From Lucinisca nassula (lineage: Eukaryota > Mollusca > Bivalvia > Lucinida > Lucinidae), in assembly GCA_963580285.1 (NCBI GenBank), contig OY757023.1, positions 89,491,108-89,555,107 on the forward strand: a stretch of DNA of 64,000 nt, read 5' to 3'. This document shows, in pieces, positions 40,924 to 50,394 of the stretch; the stretch's first letter is position 1, and each line of letters opens with the position of its first letter. The position numbers and the translations under genes are program-made. Under the pieces are notes generated by a model that was given only the letters and a program-made list of their open reading frames with translations, was not told the DNA's origin and ran no database searches.

Positions 40924-41344
40924 TATGATTGTTTTTCTCTATTCGAAGTATATCACTTATAAAGTTTGAAACAGCAAACTGCGTTATCATAAGGGTTTAA
41001 TACTTGCAGGTTTCTCTGGAAAGGGGACACAATTTGTTTACACAGCGAAACTAAAACAGTTCACGATATCCCTGTTTCAACACGTTGTTTTATGTTTGTT
41101 AATCCGTTTTGTTTGTGTCTATCAATATTGTACAACATTAATGAATATTTTCGCTGAAAGGTGCAAATACATGCACTTGAATGTTTGCCAAGTGCTTGGC
41201 TGTTACACTAGGAAGTGAGGTACATTTTTGGAATTCCAATCGAGAAAAAAAATCTAGGGTATATCTATGGTATGTTAAGCGTGTGGCATTTTAGCAAGTC
41301 AGTGTGTTCTTTGAATTTAAATGTATGCAAACATTAAATTTCGT

Positions 41345-41350
41345 TTTATT
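41345..41350 (-). terminator. Poly(A) signal AATAAA for gene C
   Basis: AATAAA on the minus strand about 24 bp after the stop codon at 41374. A plausible polyadenylation hexamer, though very close to the stop. Confidence 0.4.
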
Positions 41351-41373
41351 AATTGCCATTCTAAGCATAATAA

Positions 41374-42290
41374 TTATGACCTGTACGGTCCGTATTTTTC
41401 TATCATTCGCCTCGAAAATTGTGCTCCATGTTTTCTCAACAAAGCAACGATGTGATGCCTTTTTCTATGGTACGCAAGAATCACAGGGGTAATACCATCA
41501 TATGCTTCTATGTCAATACACACTCCCTTATGTTGCAGCAATGCTTGCACAATTTTGAAATGTCCATACTCACACGCGATATGAAGACCAGTTTTCCCAC
41601 TTTTGCTGACCCGAATTTTAGGATCGATATTCAAATCAAGAATAATTTGAACGAGTTCTAAATTACCTTCTTCACAGGCTACATGCAAACACGACTGCCC
41701 AGCAAAATCCTTTAGATTTAATGCGTTATCACCGTATTTGAAATTGGTGAATGGTCCTGTTTCTCTTTTAGTAAAGGCGCTAGCAAAGTAAAAGTCGAAA
41801 CATGATTGTTTTCGGTCAGAAGATGAAAGATCGTGCGTCCCTTCAAATCCTTTTCAAGGAGCTCAACGTCTCTATTCAGAAGAGCTCGTAAAACTGTGTA
41901 CTCGCCTACAATGGCCGCCAGATGAAGTGGAGTTTGTCCCATTTCATTTTTGATACTAAGGTCACCAGTACGTAGAATACTTATGATCAGAAGACTGTTT
42001 TCCGTTTGAAGAGTCAGGATGGCAATATGAAGCGGTGTATCACCTTCACTATCTTGCTTAATTAACTCCTCATTTAGCTGGTCTGCTGTGCATTCAAGTT
42101 CATCTTGTTTGGGTTCCCCATTTTCACTTTCATTGTAGTGAAGTTTATGTTTTTGGTTTTGGACTGTTTCTATATTTTGTTTTACATCTGTTAGAAAGTC
42201 ACACTGTTTCTGCTCCTCTGCACTATTTGACGGGCCTTCAAAACTGATTAATAAATCCGTTTCTAAATCATCTTCATAGCATTCGGCCAT
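41374..42290 (-). pseudogene. IkB-like ankyrin gene C, single frameshift
   Basis: The preferred start is MAECYEDDLETDLLISF at 42290; an upstream in-frame Met (42365) adds 25 unlikely residues. The first frame: DSEGDTPLHIAILT, MGQTPLHLAAIVGEYTVLRAL, LKGRTIFHLLTENN, ending at 41718. The second: KDFAGQSCLHVACEEGNLELV, GKTGLHIACEYGHFKIVQALL, GITPVILAYHRKRHHIVALL, ending IEKYGPYRS. The frame must change between about 41720 and 41825, in the linker after the third ankyrin unit, the same zone as the gene A lesion. No DSG degron. The stop of gene C lies 450 bp from the start of gene B, so the two are close tandem paralogues. It may be intact if the indel is an assembly error. Confidence 0.78.
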
Positions 42291-42360
42291 ATTGTTGGGA
42301 AACCAAAAATGAGAGCTGTTCTGATAGTTACAATACCTATATCCATAATACACAGCTTTG

Positions 42361-42445
42361 ACCAATCAGTGTCATCGTTCGATTGAAACTGGTTTCCTTG
42401 TCTTGATGTGTTCCGGGAACCAGCAAACTAAACCGGCCAATCACA
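42361..42445 (-). promoter_or_regulatory. Candidate gene C promoter: CCAAT boxes and a STAT-type site
   Basis: CCAAT at 42362-42366 and 42437-42441, and TTCCGGGAA at 42411-42419, which fits TTCNNNGAA (STAT-type). All lie 70-150 bp before the preferred start at 42290, where a proximal promoter would be. No perfect kB site was found. Function is inference. Confidence 0.35.
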
Positions 42446-42925
42446 GTGAAAGAACAATTTTTCTGCATCTAAAAAAAAAAAACTACCGAAACTGAAACTC
42501 CATGGATTTTGTGGCTAGAAATAGTACACGGTAAGAATACCGCTAAAAATAAAACAAACACTGACTCATTGTAAGGCAGTGCCATGTATGACAAACAGAA
42601 TATTCCGCTTAACCCATAAAATGCCAATAAAGGTAATTGTCGTCTGCTTTGCCGTCTGTCGGTTACTTTAAAAGTTATATTTTTGCAACAGACCAGACTG
42701 CTCCATCTTATCTGGTTCACACTATTTGCCTGAATGCAAAAATATTTTTAAAAAGTATGCAAAAGGTCCAGTAGACAACGTAAGAAGAGGACAGTTTCAG
42801 AGGTAGTTTTTCTTGGCATCTTAATATAAACTTTGGACAGGTCCATTTTGAGATGTTTGCATTATGTCGCTGTCGTCTTTATAAATTTTATAAAACAAAT
42901 CTCATATGTTTTGTCAAACAAAATA
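42446..42925. other. No gene recognised
   Basis: An 83-codon minus frame is present with no recognised domain. Nothing else supportable. Confidence 0.4.
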
Positions 42926-42929
42926 TTGT

Positions 42930-43210
42930 TGATTAGAAAAATGACCAGAAATCGATACAAATAACCCACACGTTCCATCAGAGACACCAAAGGGAAAGAA
43001 ACACAAACATGAAATAACTAACATCGATACCGGAAAACCAATATCCGTCAAAATAGCCAACTGGCTATCCAAAACAAAAAGATATAAGCGAAGTATTACA
43101 AAAATAAACCGCGACAGAACGTTCAGTGAAAAGTATTTCAATGGGGGGGGGGGGGGGGGGAGGCTTAAATCGATATCCTCGCCCTTACTTTCTTCGCGAT
43201 TTAGACAAAT
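42930..43210 (-). repeat. Family V repeat copy
   Basis: GACACCAAAGGGAAAGAAAC, AATAAACCGCGACAGAACG-type block, G16 run (43145-43161) and CTTAAATCGATATCCTCGCC match the insert in LINE ORF2. Confidence 0.7.
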
Positions 43211-43214
43211 TTGT

Positions 43215-43344
43215 TACAAAAACAAGCCAATACAAATACTTTGTAACTTTTACCGTCGAGAAAGATGAAAATTTGTGATAATTTTCATATTTCTGCTCAA
43301 AATATAGTTTGTTGTCTCATTGAGGCGGTTCTAACGAGTGCCCG

Positions 43345-43441
<97 letters not shown>

Positions 43442-43545
43442 AGAGCAGAAATGCGAAAAATGATGTTTATCCCCGTAACCCCAGTTTTACTATCCAAAAG
43501 TGGGGTTAAAGAGGGTAAGAATTTTTGACTTTTTTCGTGATGCAT
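43215..43545 (+). mobile_element. Family W MITE with (AT)n expansion in its centre
   Basis: TTTCTGCTCAAAATATAG, GGCGGTTCTAACGAGTGCCC, then a pure AT run 43350-43438 in place of the AATC..ATG linker, then GAGCAGAAATGCGAAAAATG and TATCCAAAAGTGGGG. Repeated YI residues across it are artefact. Confidence 0.75.
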
Positions 43546-43679
43546 GAACAATACACAGATTTCAAAAGCTACATACATGTATATTTTCGCACATTCACAC
43601 TACAGCTTTCACATGTCCGCAATTCGATTTACTACTGCCGATATCATGTTGCCCATTTGCTCATATGTTGCATAAAGAG

Positions 43680-44015
43680 GATCTTACATAAGTGTTCATG
43701 TATTATTGAATTTTTTAAAGGAGTTGAGGAAATGAGGCTTTGCCGAGCATTTTATCCCTATTCCTAACGAGTTTAATAAATTCAATAATACATGAGCACG
43801 AATGGAAGATTATATTTATCATATGACATTTTAAAACGCATTTTATTCTCGATTGTTTACAAAAATATCAATATTCCGCAATTAGTGAACGCGGCGTCGT
43901 ACATGTAACGTTACGGGACGAATCTAGCTAATTTGCATATTTAATCAACTAGTGGATTATCGAAAATATTGCTCGGCGTTATTACACTCTCGGACGCAAC
44001 GTCATATGATAAAAT
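43680..44015 (+). repeat. Dispersed repeat (family Z), inverted partner at 50395-50745
   Basis: Blocks AATAATACATGAGCACGAAT, TCATATGACATTTTAAAACGC, GTAACGTTACGGGACG, TTAATCAACTAGTGGATTATCG are shared with the other copy in reverse order and orientation. Left part is itself palindromic (TGTATTATTGAATT / AATTCAATAATACATGA). Confidence 0.75.
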
Positions 44016-44413
44016 GTTATCTGGACTTTCACAATAGAGGTAATTGTGTACAACACGATAGAACAAAAGAAAGAAAGAAAGAAAGAAGATGGAGGAAAAA
44101 TAAAGTGGTTCAGACCACATTATTCGGTTGGTCATTATGTGACCGTTTAAAACAAATCATACTTTGACTTGCCATTAAATCATGTATAGAACAAAATGTC
44201 AGGGCCAGAGACTGACACTTTGGTAGTGCCGTTAATTACTTTCATACATAAAATGTTATTTCCCAAAAACTGTTCGTGATTACACAAAATTATATAAAGT
44301 ATATTTCATTCATACTGACCGTTCCAAGGCGGTTCTTCTAAAGTAATTTACTAGTTTGTATTTGCTTGTATGTATTGCTTATATATTTAGTGGATAAATG
44401 TATTCAAAATTGT

Positions 44414-44525
44414 CATTTGGAGAGGTAAATCGGCGGTTTTACAGTCGGGATTTTCGTTTTACGGCGACGCGTAAAACGGAATTTGCGACCGTTAAACCGA
44501 CGATTTACCTCCCCAAATCATAATT
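44414..44525. repeat. Palindromic MITE
   Basis: ATTTGGAGAGGTAAATCGGCGG and CCGACGATTTACCTCCCCAAAT are inverted; inner TTTTACG/CGTAAAA arms surround CGACG. About 112 bp. Confidence 0.75.
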
Positions 44526-44579
44526 TTCATTACAGTTATCCCCATTCTAGTGCACTGACGCACTTGTTTTGTTTGAAAA

Positions 44580-44900
44580 TATTGTTTTGTTGCCCTAATC
44601 GGCAAGCGCAGTGAGCTGCGTAAATCCAAATACCAACCAATAAAAAGCGACGTTACATGATGGCGTCGGATTTCCACCAGTATATCGCAAGATATACTGT
44701 CGCAAATTGTTTGGCGTTATCCAATCAAACGTCGCGTTACATACGGAGGTGCATTAGAATTGTCCTTTTGGCTTTCCGCATGTTGCGTTTTCATTATGGT
44801 GAAGTTGTTTTATGTTTGTGTTTCCTTCACTTTAGTGTCTTGGATTGGAGGCATGAGGTAATTGTATCGATTCCTGATCATTACCTTCACTTTTTTTCAT
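44580..44900 (-). repeat. Diverged family V-related repeat
   Basis: Read in reverse it has GATCAGGAATCGATACAATT and GGAAACACAAACATAAAAC, as in the LINE insert. Beyond that it is diverged. A 122-codon plus frame across it (44657-45025) has no recognised domain. Confidence 0.5.
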
Positions 44901-45060
44901 TTTCGGTTACAATGCATATTTTTCATAATCTGTGTTCTAAATTTTGCCACAGTAGATTTTCACCGCGTCATGTGTCGTCTGATCTAACCTATGTCTTTAC
45001 CAGCGTCGCTGTTATGGGGCGCTAGGCATATATGGGCTTAGTTAAAAGTTTATATTCTAA

Positions 45061-46634
45061 ACCAAAATACTTTGCCTCAAGACGTTTTATTAATAGAGGG
45101 GACATAACTCCAACTTAATACGAGTCGGACGGTTTAAGCTTCAAAGATTTTTTGCCCTTAACTTTAGTAACAATCTTTTGTAAATCAAATCAAAACGAAA
45201 GCCTTTGTCTAAGCGGGCACAAAGGCATGTCTGGAAACCAAAATACTTTGCCTCAAGGCGTTTTATTAATAGAGGGGACATAACTCCAACATAATACGAG
45301 TCGGACGGTTTAAGCTTCAAAGATTTTTTGCCCTTAACTTTAGTAACAATCTTTTGTAAATCAAATCAAAACGAAAGCCTTTGTCTAAGCGGGCACAAAG
45401 GCATGTCTGGAAACCAAAATACTTTGCCTCAAGGCGTTTTATTAATAGAGGGGACATAACTCCAACATAATACGAGTCGGACGGTTTAAGCTTCAAAGAT
45501 TTTTTGCCCTTAACTTTAGTAACAATCTTTTGTAAATCAAATCAAAACGAAAGCCTTTGTCTAAGCGGGCACAAAGGCATGTCTGGAAACCAAAATACTT
45601 TGCCTCAAGGCGTTTTATTAATAGAGGGGACATAACTCCAACATAATACGAGTCGGACGGTTTAAGCTTCAAAGATTTTTTGCCCTTAACTTTAGTAACA
45701 ATCTTTTGTAAATCAAATCAAAACGAAAGCCTTTGTCTAAGCGGGCACAAAGGCATGTCTGGAAACCAAAATACTTTGCCTCAAGGCGTTTTATTAATAG
45801 AGGGGACATAACTCCAACATAATACGAGTCGGACGGTTTAAGCTTCAAAGATTTTTTGCCCTTAACTTTAGTAACAATCTTTTGTAAATCAAATCAAAAC
45901 GAAAGCCTTTGTCTAAGCGGGCACAAAGGCATGTCTGGAAACCAAAATACTTTGCCTCAAGGCGTTTTATTAATAGAGGGGACATAACTCCAACATAATA
46001 CGAGTCGGACGGTTTAAGCTTCAAAGATTTTTTGCCCTTAACTTTAGTAACAATCTTTTGTAAATCAAATCAAAACGAAAGCCTTTGTCTAAGCGGGCAC
46101 AAAGGCATGTCTGGAAACCAAAATACTTTGCCTCAAGGCGTTTTATTAATAGAGGGGACATAACTCCAACATAATACGAGTCGGACGGTTTAAGCTTCAA
46201 AGATTTTTTGCCCTTAACTTTAGTAACAATCTTTTGTAAATCAAATCAAAACGAAAGCCTTTGTCTAAGCGGGCACAAAGGCATGTCTGGAAACCAAAAT
46301 ACTTTGCCTCAAGGCGTTTTATTAATAGAGGGGACATAACTCCAACATAATACGAGTCGGACGGTTTAAGCTTCAAAGATTTTTTGCCCTTAACTTTAGT
46401 AACAATCTTTTGTAAATCAAATCAAAACGAAAGCCTTTGTCTAAGCGGGCACAAAGGCATGTCTGGAAACCAAAATACTTTGCCTCAAGGCGTTTTATTA
46501 ATAGAGGGGACATAACTCCAACATAATACGAGTCGGACGGTTTAAGCTTCAAAGATTTTTTGCCCTTAACTTTAGTAACAATCTTTTGTAAATCAAATCA
46601 AAACGAAAGCCTTTGTCTAAGCGGGCACAAAGGC
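45061..46634 (+). repeat. Homogeneous 176 bp satellite, nine copies
   Basis: ACCAAAATACTTTGCCTCAA starts at 45061, 45237, 45413, 45589, 45765, 45941, 46117, 46293 and 46469, exactly 176 bp apart. Copies two to nine look identical; copy one differs at a few sites (CAAGACG for CAAGGCG, ACTTAATACG for ACATAATACG). Each unit holds CCTTTGTCTAAGCGGGCACA AAGG-type stem (CCTTTGT / ACAAAGG). Non-coding. Confidence 0.97.
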
Positions 46635-46783
46635 CCCAGCAGGCACACGTCGCTAGGGCAACGTCAGATCAACGTCGGAGCAACGTCACGACGTTGCACC
46701 GACGTTGATGTGACGTTGCATGAACGTCATGACGTCGCATAGACGTTGGTATGACGTCACAATTACGTCATGTGCCTGCTGGG
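46635..46783. mobile_element. CCCAGC-ended MITE inserted at the satellite edge
   Basis: CCCAGCAGGCACA and TGTGCCTGCTGGG are 13 bp perfect TIRs. The 149 bp element is dense in AACGTC/GACGTTG words. It interrupts CAAAGGCATGTCT, which is intact in the neighbouring satellite copies; GC precedes and follows it, implying a 2 bp duplication. Confidence 0.9.
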
Positions 46784-46864
46784 GCATGTCTAGAAGTAAA
46801 AAAGAGTTCACTTTGACATAAATAGTTGTACTTGGTTGGACTTTTAACAACTTTTCGCGGAAAA

Positions 46865-47012
46865 ATCTCAAAACATTACAAAAACACGCCTATACAAATA
46901 CATTGTAAACTTTAACGCTGAAAAACGAAACTATTTAGATGAAAAAATTTGATATTTTTATTATTTCTGCTCAAAATATAGATTGTGGGTACTCATTAGA
47001 ACCGCCTCATCG
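46865..47012 (+). repeat. Family W MITE, left half only, joined to mariner 2
   Basis: AAACATTACAAAAACACGCC to TGTGGGTACTCATTAGAACC, GCCTCATCGATG, where the sequence switches directly into the transposase relic. The right half of the MITE and the C-terminal end of the mariner are both missing. Confidence 0.75.
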
Positions 47013-48071
47013 ATGTCATGTAGAAGACGGACATGTTTAAAACCAGTGTCTGATAATACTTTTTCAGATTCTTCAGTACTTCGTCTTTGTGGTACTTTCC
47101 GGTGATGCTCTTGCCCTTTTTCATCGGCAAGTTTATTACGACTCCTTCACCAGAGAAGAAGATTGCATACAGAACCTTTTTTATACTCAAAGAACGTTTA
47201 GGCGTTTGGTGTGTTTAGTGGCCCAAATCTTATTGCTAACCTTTCGGACGGGCTCAGAATAATGGACCTAGGTTTCATCACATGTGACGACATTGGCAAA
47301 CTGCTTTTTGTCATATTTTGGAAACATTTGAAGCAGCTTTTTGGCCACTTTAACCCGTTGCCTCTTTTGCTCGTCAGTCAACAGATGTGCCACCCATGTA
47401 GCAGAAATCTTTTTGACTTTCAAATGCTTGTTCAAAATAAGGTGTTTGTTTGTTTGATTTGATGTTTAACGTCCCCGCCAACACTATTTAGGTCATTTTG
47501 GAGACGTTGTTTCCAATTTTGTGGGACCTTTACCCGACATTGAGATGAAATGACATCTCAACCCCTGCCGCCCATTGAAACCAATATGGTTTATAAGGAT
47601 GGACGGGCCGACTCGCAGCAGTTTTCCTGGGCAGGCCTAGACCTTCTAAGCGGATTACCAGTACCAATGTGCGGTCGGTGTCAGCTCTGCGTGGAAGCAT
47701 CGTGCAGCCCAATCTATTTCTCCAAGCCCCGATGCCAAAATAAGGTGAACCGTTGATAGTGATATCCCTACCTTTTGTGCAATATCACGAACTGTAAATC
47801 TGGCATCGCCTTTAATGATTTCTTTTATTTTGGAAACGCTTTCTTTACGAGATGCAGATTTTGGCCTATCTGATTTCGGTGCATTTTTGAGGGACTCTAC
47901 TCCAGACTCAGATTTCTTTTTCCACCGCCGAACTGTGTCATAAGACACACCAGAAGGTCCAAAAGCAATAGCAATTTCAGTCATCAGCTTCTTCAAAGAA
48001 CAGCCAAGTTTTGAGCATGCTTTGATGTAAGCCCGTATTTCATCTTTTTAGTCGACGCTTCTAACAACCAT
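47013..48071 (-). pseudogene. Mariner transposase relic interrupted by a SINE
   Basis: Begins MVVRSVD then a stop, KDEIRAYIKACSKLGCSLKK, then LMTEIAIAFGPSGVSYDTVR, RRWKKKSESGVESLK and ARFTVRDIAQKVGISLSTVH (helix-turn-helix). After the SINE it resumes HLKVKKISATWVAHLLTDEQ, NVVTCDET (first catalytic Asp), a TAG stop, and MSIKKVLYAIFFSGEG. The second and third catalytic positions are lost in the truncation. Similar in plan to element 1 but clearly a different mariner lineage. Not functional. Confidence 0.88.
47445..47736 (-). mobile_element. SINE-like family A copy inside mariner 2
   Basis: AAAATAAGGTG is duplicated exactly at 47434-47444 and 47737-47747. The 292 bp insert runs from the TTTGTTTGTTTGATTTGATG tail to CAAGCCCCGATGCC. 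Removing it with one duplication rejoins the transposase reading STVHLIL / NKHLKVKK. This fixes both ends of the family. Confidence 0.95.
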
Positions 48072-48264
48072 TTTTACTGCAGTGGTCAATGACTGCGTGT
48101 ATTCAAATGACAAATTTTATGTCTTACACTTAGTCAAACATGTACATTTATGCACCATTGTGTAGATAATGAATAGCCATATACAAGTATGTATTGGTTT
48201 TGATGGTGCCACACGTGGATATCGAGCTAGAGGACAATAAGCAATTCTTTTCGAACATCCCTCG

Positions 48265-48450
48265 TAAAAGGGCAGTTACTTTCCCACAAAATGGCCAATT
48301 GGCTATCCAAAACAAAATAATATAAGCGACACACACACTCAAAGACACACCATAACAAAAATAAACCACGACAGAAGAACCGCCTTGAAACCGTCAGTGA
48401 AACGAATTCCACTGGTGGGTGGGTGGGGGGCTTAAATCGCCCTTACAAAC
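48265..48450 (-). repeat. Family V repeat fragment
   Basis: ACTTTCCCACAAAATGGCCA, CTATCCAAAACAAAATAATA and a G-rich stretch before CTTAAATCGCCC, as at 29240 and 42930. Confidence 0.65.
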
Positions 48451-48534
48451 CCTAGGTGGTGAAAAGGTAAAGTGTAGCGTTTTTAAGTGGTAGTAAAAGT
48501 GATTATGGTAGTAACAGTAAGTCCGTCAAAAAGA

Positions 48535-48715
48535 GAGTTATTAGTCTGTTTAATAAATTAATGTTATTAATCAAGTAATTTCGTATTGGCCCAGTTACAG
48601 GTCTGCTGTATTGCCCGAGGCCGAAGACCGAGGCCAATACAGCTGACAGGGGACCTGTAATTTGGCCAATACGAATATACTTGATTAATGACAATTTTAT
48701 TAATTGACACCATTA
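48535..48715. mobile_element. Palindromic MITE
   Basis: ATTAATCAAGTAATTTCGTATTGGCC with ACAGGTC on the left and GACCTGTAATTTGGCCAATACG, TACTTGATTAAT on the right; inner GTATTGCCCGAGGCCG / CGAGGCCAATAC. Confidence 0.82.
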
Positions 48716-48800
48716 AAAACATAATTATTGATTTTTGACCTCAGTGTTAAAACGGATGACCTCCGAACAATACAGGATAGTCAATTAATAAATTAAGGTA

Positions 48801-49191
48801 CAGAGAACCCGCGTTATAACGACAGTATTTGTTCCCTATTATTGTGCCGTTATAAGGAATTTGCCGTTTAGGATTATGATAGCTTATAAAAGGTCTTTTC
48901 CACATAATTACTCCAAGAAACAAATGTTATAGACATTTGTTAGAATCGCCTCGATGAGGCGATTCTAACATGAGGCGATTCTAACAAATATCTATAACAT
49001 TTGTTTCTTGGAGTATTAAATAACAAGAATCTTTCATGCTTATGGATTCGATTTGGGCATTTCCAACCCGAGGGAAGGCCACGTCGCTCGGACTCGAGAC
49101 TAAACCTTGAGCTAAGAATTCGTTCCATTGAACTTGTCGATATAACGAGATTTGCCGTTATAACGAATGTCGTTATAACGCGGGTCCCCTG
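48801..49191. mobile_element. Pogo/Tigger-like MITE with TA duplication
   Basis: CAGAGAACCCGCGTTATAAC at the left and GTTATAACGCGGGTCCCCTG at the right give ~24 bp TIRs with two mismatches, flanked by TA (48799-48800, 49192-49193). CAG..CCC..TATAACGA ends are usual in pogo/Tigger elements (family inference). 391 bp, with a nested hairpin at 48908-49016. Confidence 0.8.
48908..49016. repeat. Long hairpin carrying the family W core palindrome
   Basis: CTCCAAGAAACAAATGTTAT and ATAACATTTGTTTCTTGGAG enclose TTAGAATCGCCTCGATGAGG, GCGATTCTAAC and a second TGAGGCGATTCTAAC. The inner motif is the one found at the centre of family W elements. Confidence 0.85.
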
Positions 49192-49284
49192 TATTACGAG
49201 TTGAGTATTACGATTACTGAGTTGAGTCTTTGTTGTGCACTCTTTTCACACGTAAATTACACGACTAAGAGTATGTATGGTAAA

Positions 49285-49600
49285 CGGCCCCCGCCCATTT
49301 GGGCTTGAAGAAATAGATGGGCTGCATGATGCTTCCACGCAGAGCTGAAAACGACCGCATACAAGTACTGGTAAGCCGCTTAGAGAATCTAAGCCTGCCC
49401 AGGCAAAGCGTTGCGAGTCCAATGAAACCAATAGGGTTTATGCTTATAAACCCTATTGGTTTCATTGGGCGGTAGGGCTTGAGAAGTCATTTCATCACAA
49501 TGTTTGGTAAAAGTCCCACAAAATTGGAAGCAACGTCTCCATAATGACATATACAGTGTTGATGGGGACGTTAAACCTCAAATCAAACGAACAAAAAAAC
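49285..49600 (+). mobile_element. SINE-like family A copy with internal inverted duplication
   Basis: GTATGGTAAA at 49275-49284 and 49601-49610 is the target duplication. Inside, 22 bp arms 49419-49440 and 49447-49468 (CCAATGAAACCAATAGGG..) are perfect inverted copies; other family members have only the right arm. Confidence 0.92.
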
Positions 49601-49610
49601 GTATGGTAAA

Positions 49611-50390
49611 ATTTTGGCTGAGGTTGGTCAATACTTTAACATGACAAACATCGCAAACGTATGTGGAACGACTGTTTTCCTGTATTTTGGACCAATATCG
49701 GCTAAGCAAGCTAGCCGAAGGCTTTGGGGAGCTTGTAATATAGGCAGCTGTACACCGTCCGTCGTCTGAGTAGACGTCAACATTTTCAAATGACATCTCC
49801 TCTGAAATCGCTGGGCCAAATGAAACCAAATTACACGAAGAGTCTCCATGGGATGGGGGAACAGAAGTCTGTTCTCAATGGCTGGGCCACATGACCAAGA
49901 TGGCGGCTGTGCACATATAAGGTTAAATCATTTGAAATATTCTCACTAACTGAACGACAGATGACTTTGACACTTGATATGCAGTATTGAGGAATTAGAC
50001 CCTATCGAGTTTGCTCAAATGATGACCCTCAGATGACCTTGACCTATTTTATAGCAATGTCAAACCTGACCACGGGCTTTTGTATGGCAAACTGCAAAAA
50101 CAGTGGAAGTTGTTGATTCTTTTGTGGCTATGGCATCAAAGTTTAAACATGTGATCAGCTAAATGAACATTTATAATACCAAAGGTCGTGGTCATGTACA
50201 AACCTTTGTCCTGAATGCCTAGGGTTCATTAGTTTACCTTCTCCTCTTAACCAAATTATATGTGTATCGCAGGGTCACAATAACATGCTTGTTAGCGAAG
50301 ACACCTAACTGCTAGGATTCAAAATGAGAAATCGGCAGCATGAAAAAACATTTAATAAATGTATTTAATAAATGACATTATCATATGAGG
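49611..50390. other. No gene; weak minisatellite-head relic
   Basis: CTAGCCGAAGGCTTTGGGGAGCTTGTA at about 49711 resembles the minisatellite-element head in direct orientation. The rest holds no recognised feature. Confidence 0.4.
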
Positions 50391-50394
50391 TCGC

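Larger units (their letters stand above)
47013..48264 (-). mobile_element. Mariner-like element 2, one end lost, split by a SINE
   Basis: The right end CTTTTACGAGGGATGTTCGA (minus, from TA at 48265-48266) resembles the TIR of element 1 (CGAGG..TGTTC). The left end is absent, replaced by half a family W MITE. Contains a transposase relic. Confidence 0.82.

Noticed and set aside
41228..41235. GGAATTCC upstream of gene B as a kB site
   Set aside because: It lacks the outer G and C of a kB decamer and is only an 8 bp palindrome; chance occurrence is likely.
43265..43578. Repeated Tyr-Ile proteins on both strands
   Set aside because: Translation of the AT microsatellite inside a MITE.
45061..46634. 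CRISPR-like array of regular repeats
   Set aside because: The whole 176 bp unit repeats with no variable spacers, so it is a satellite; the genome is also eukaryotic.
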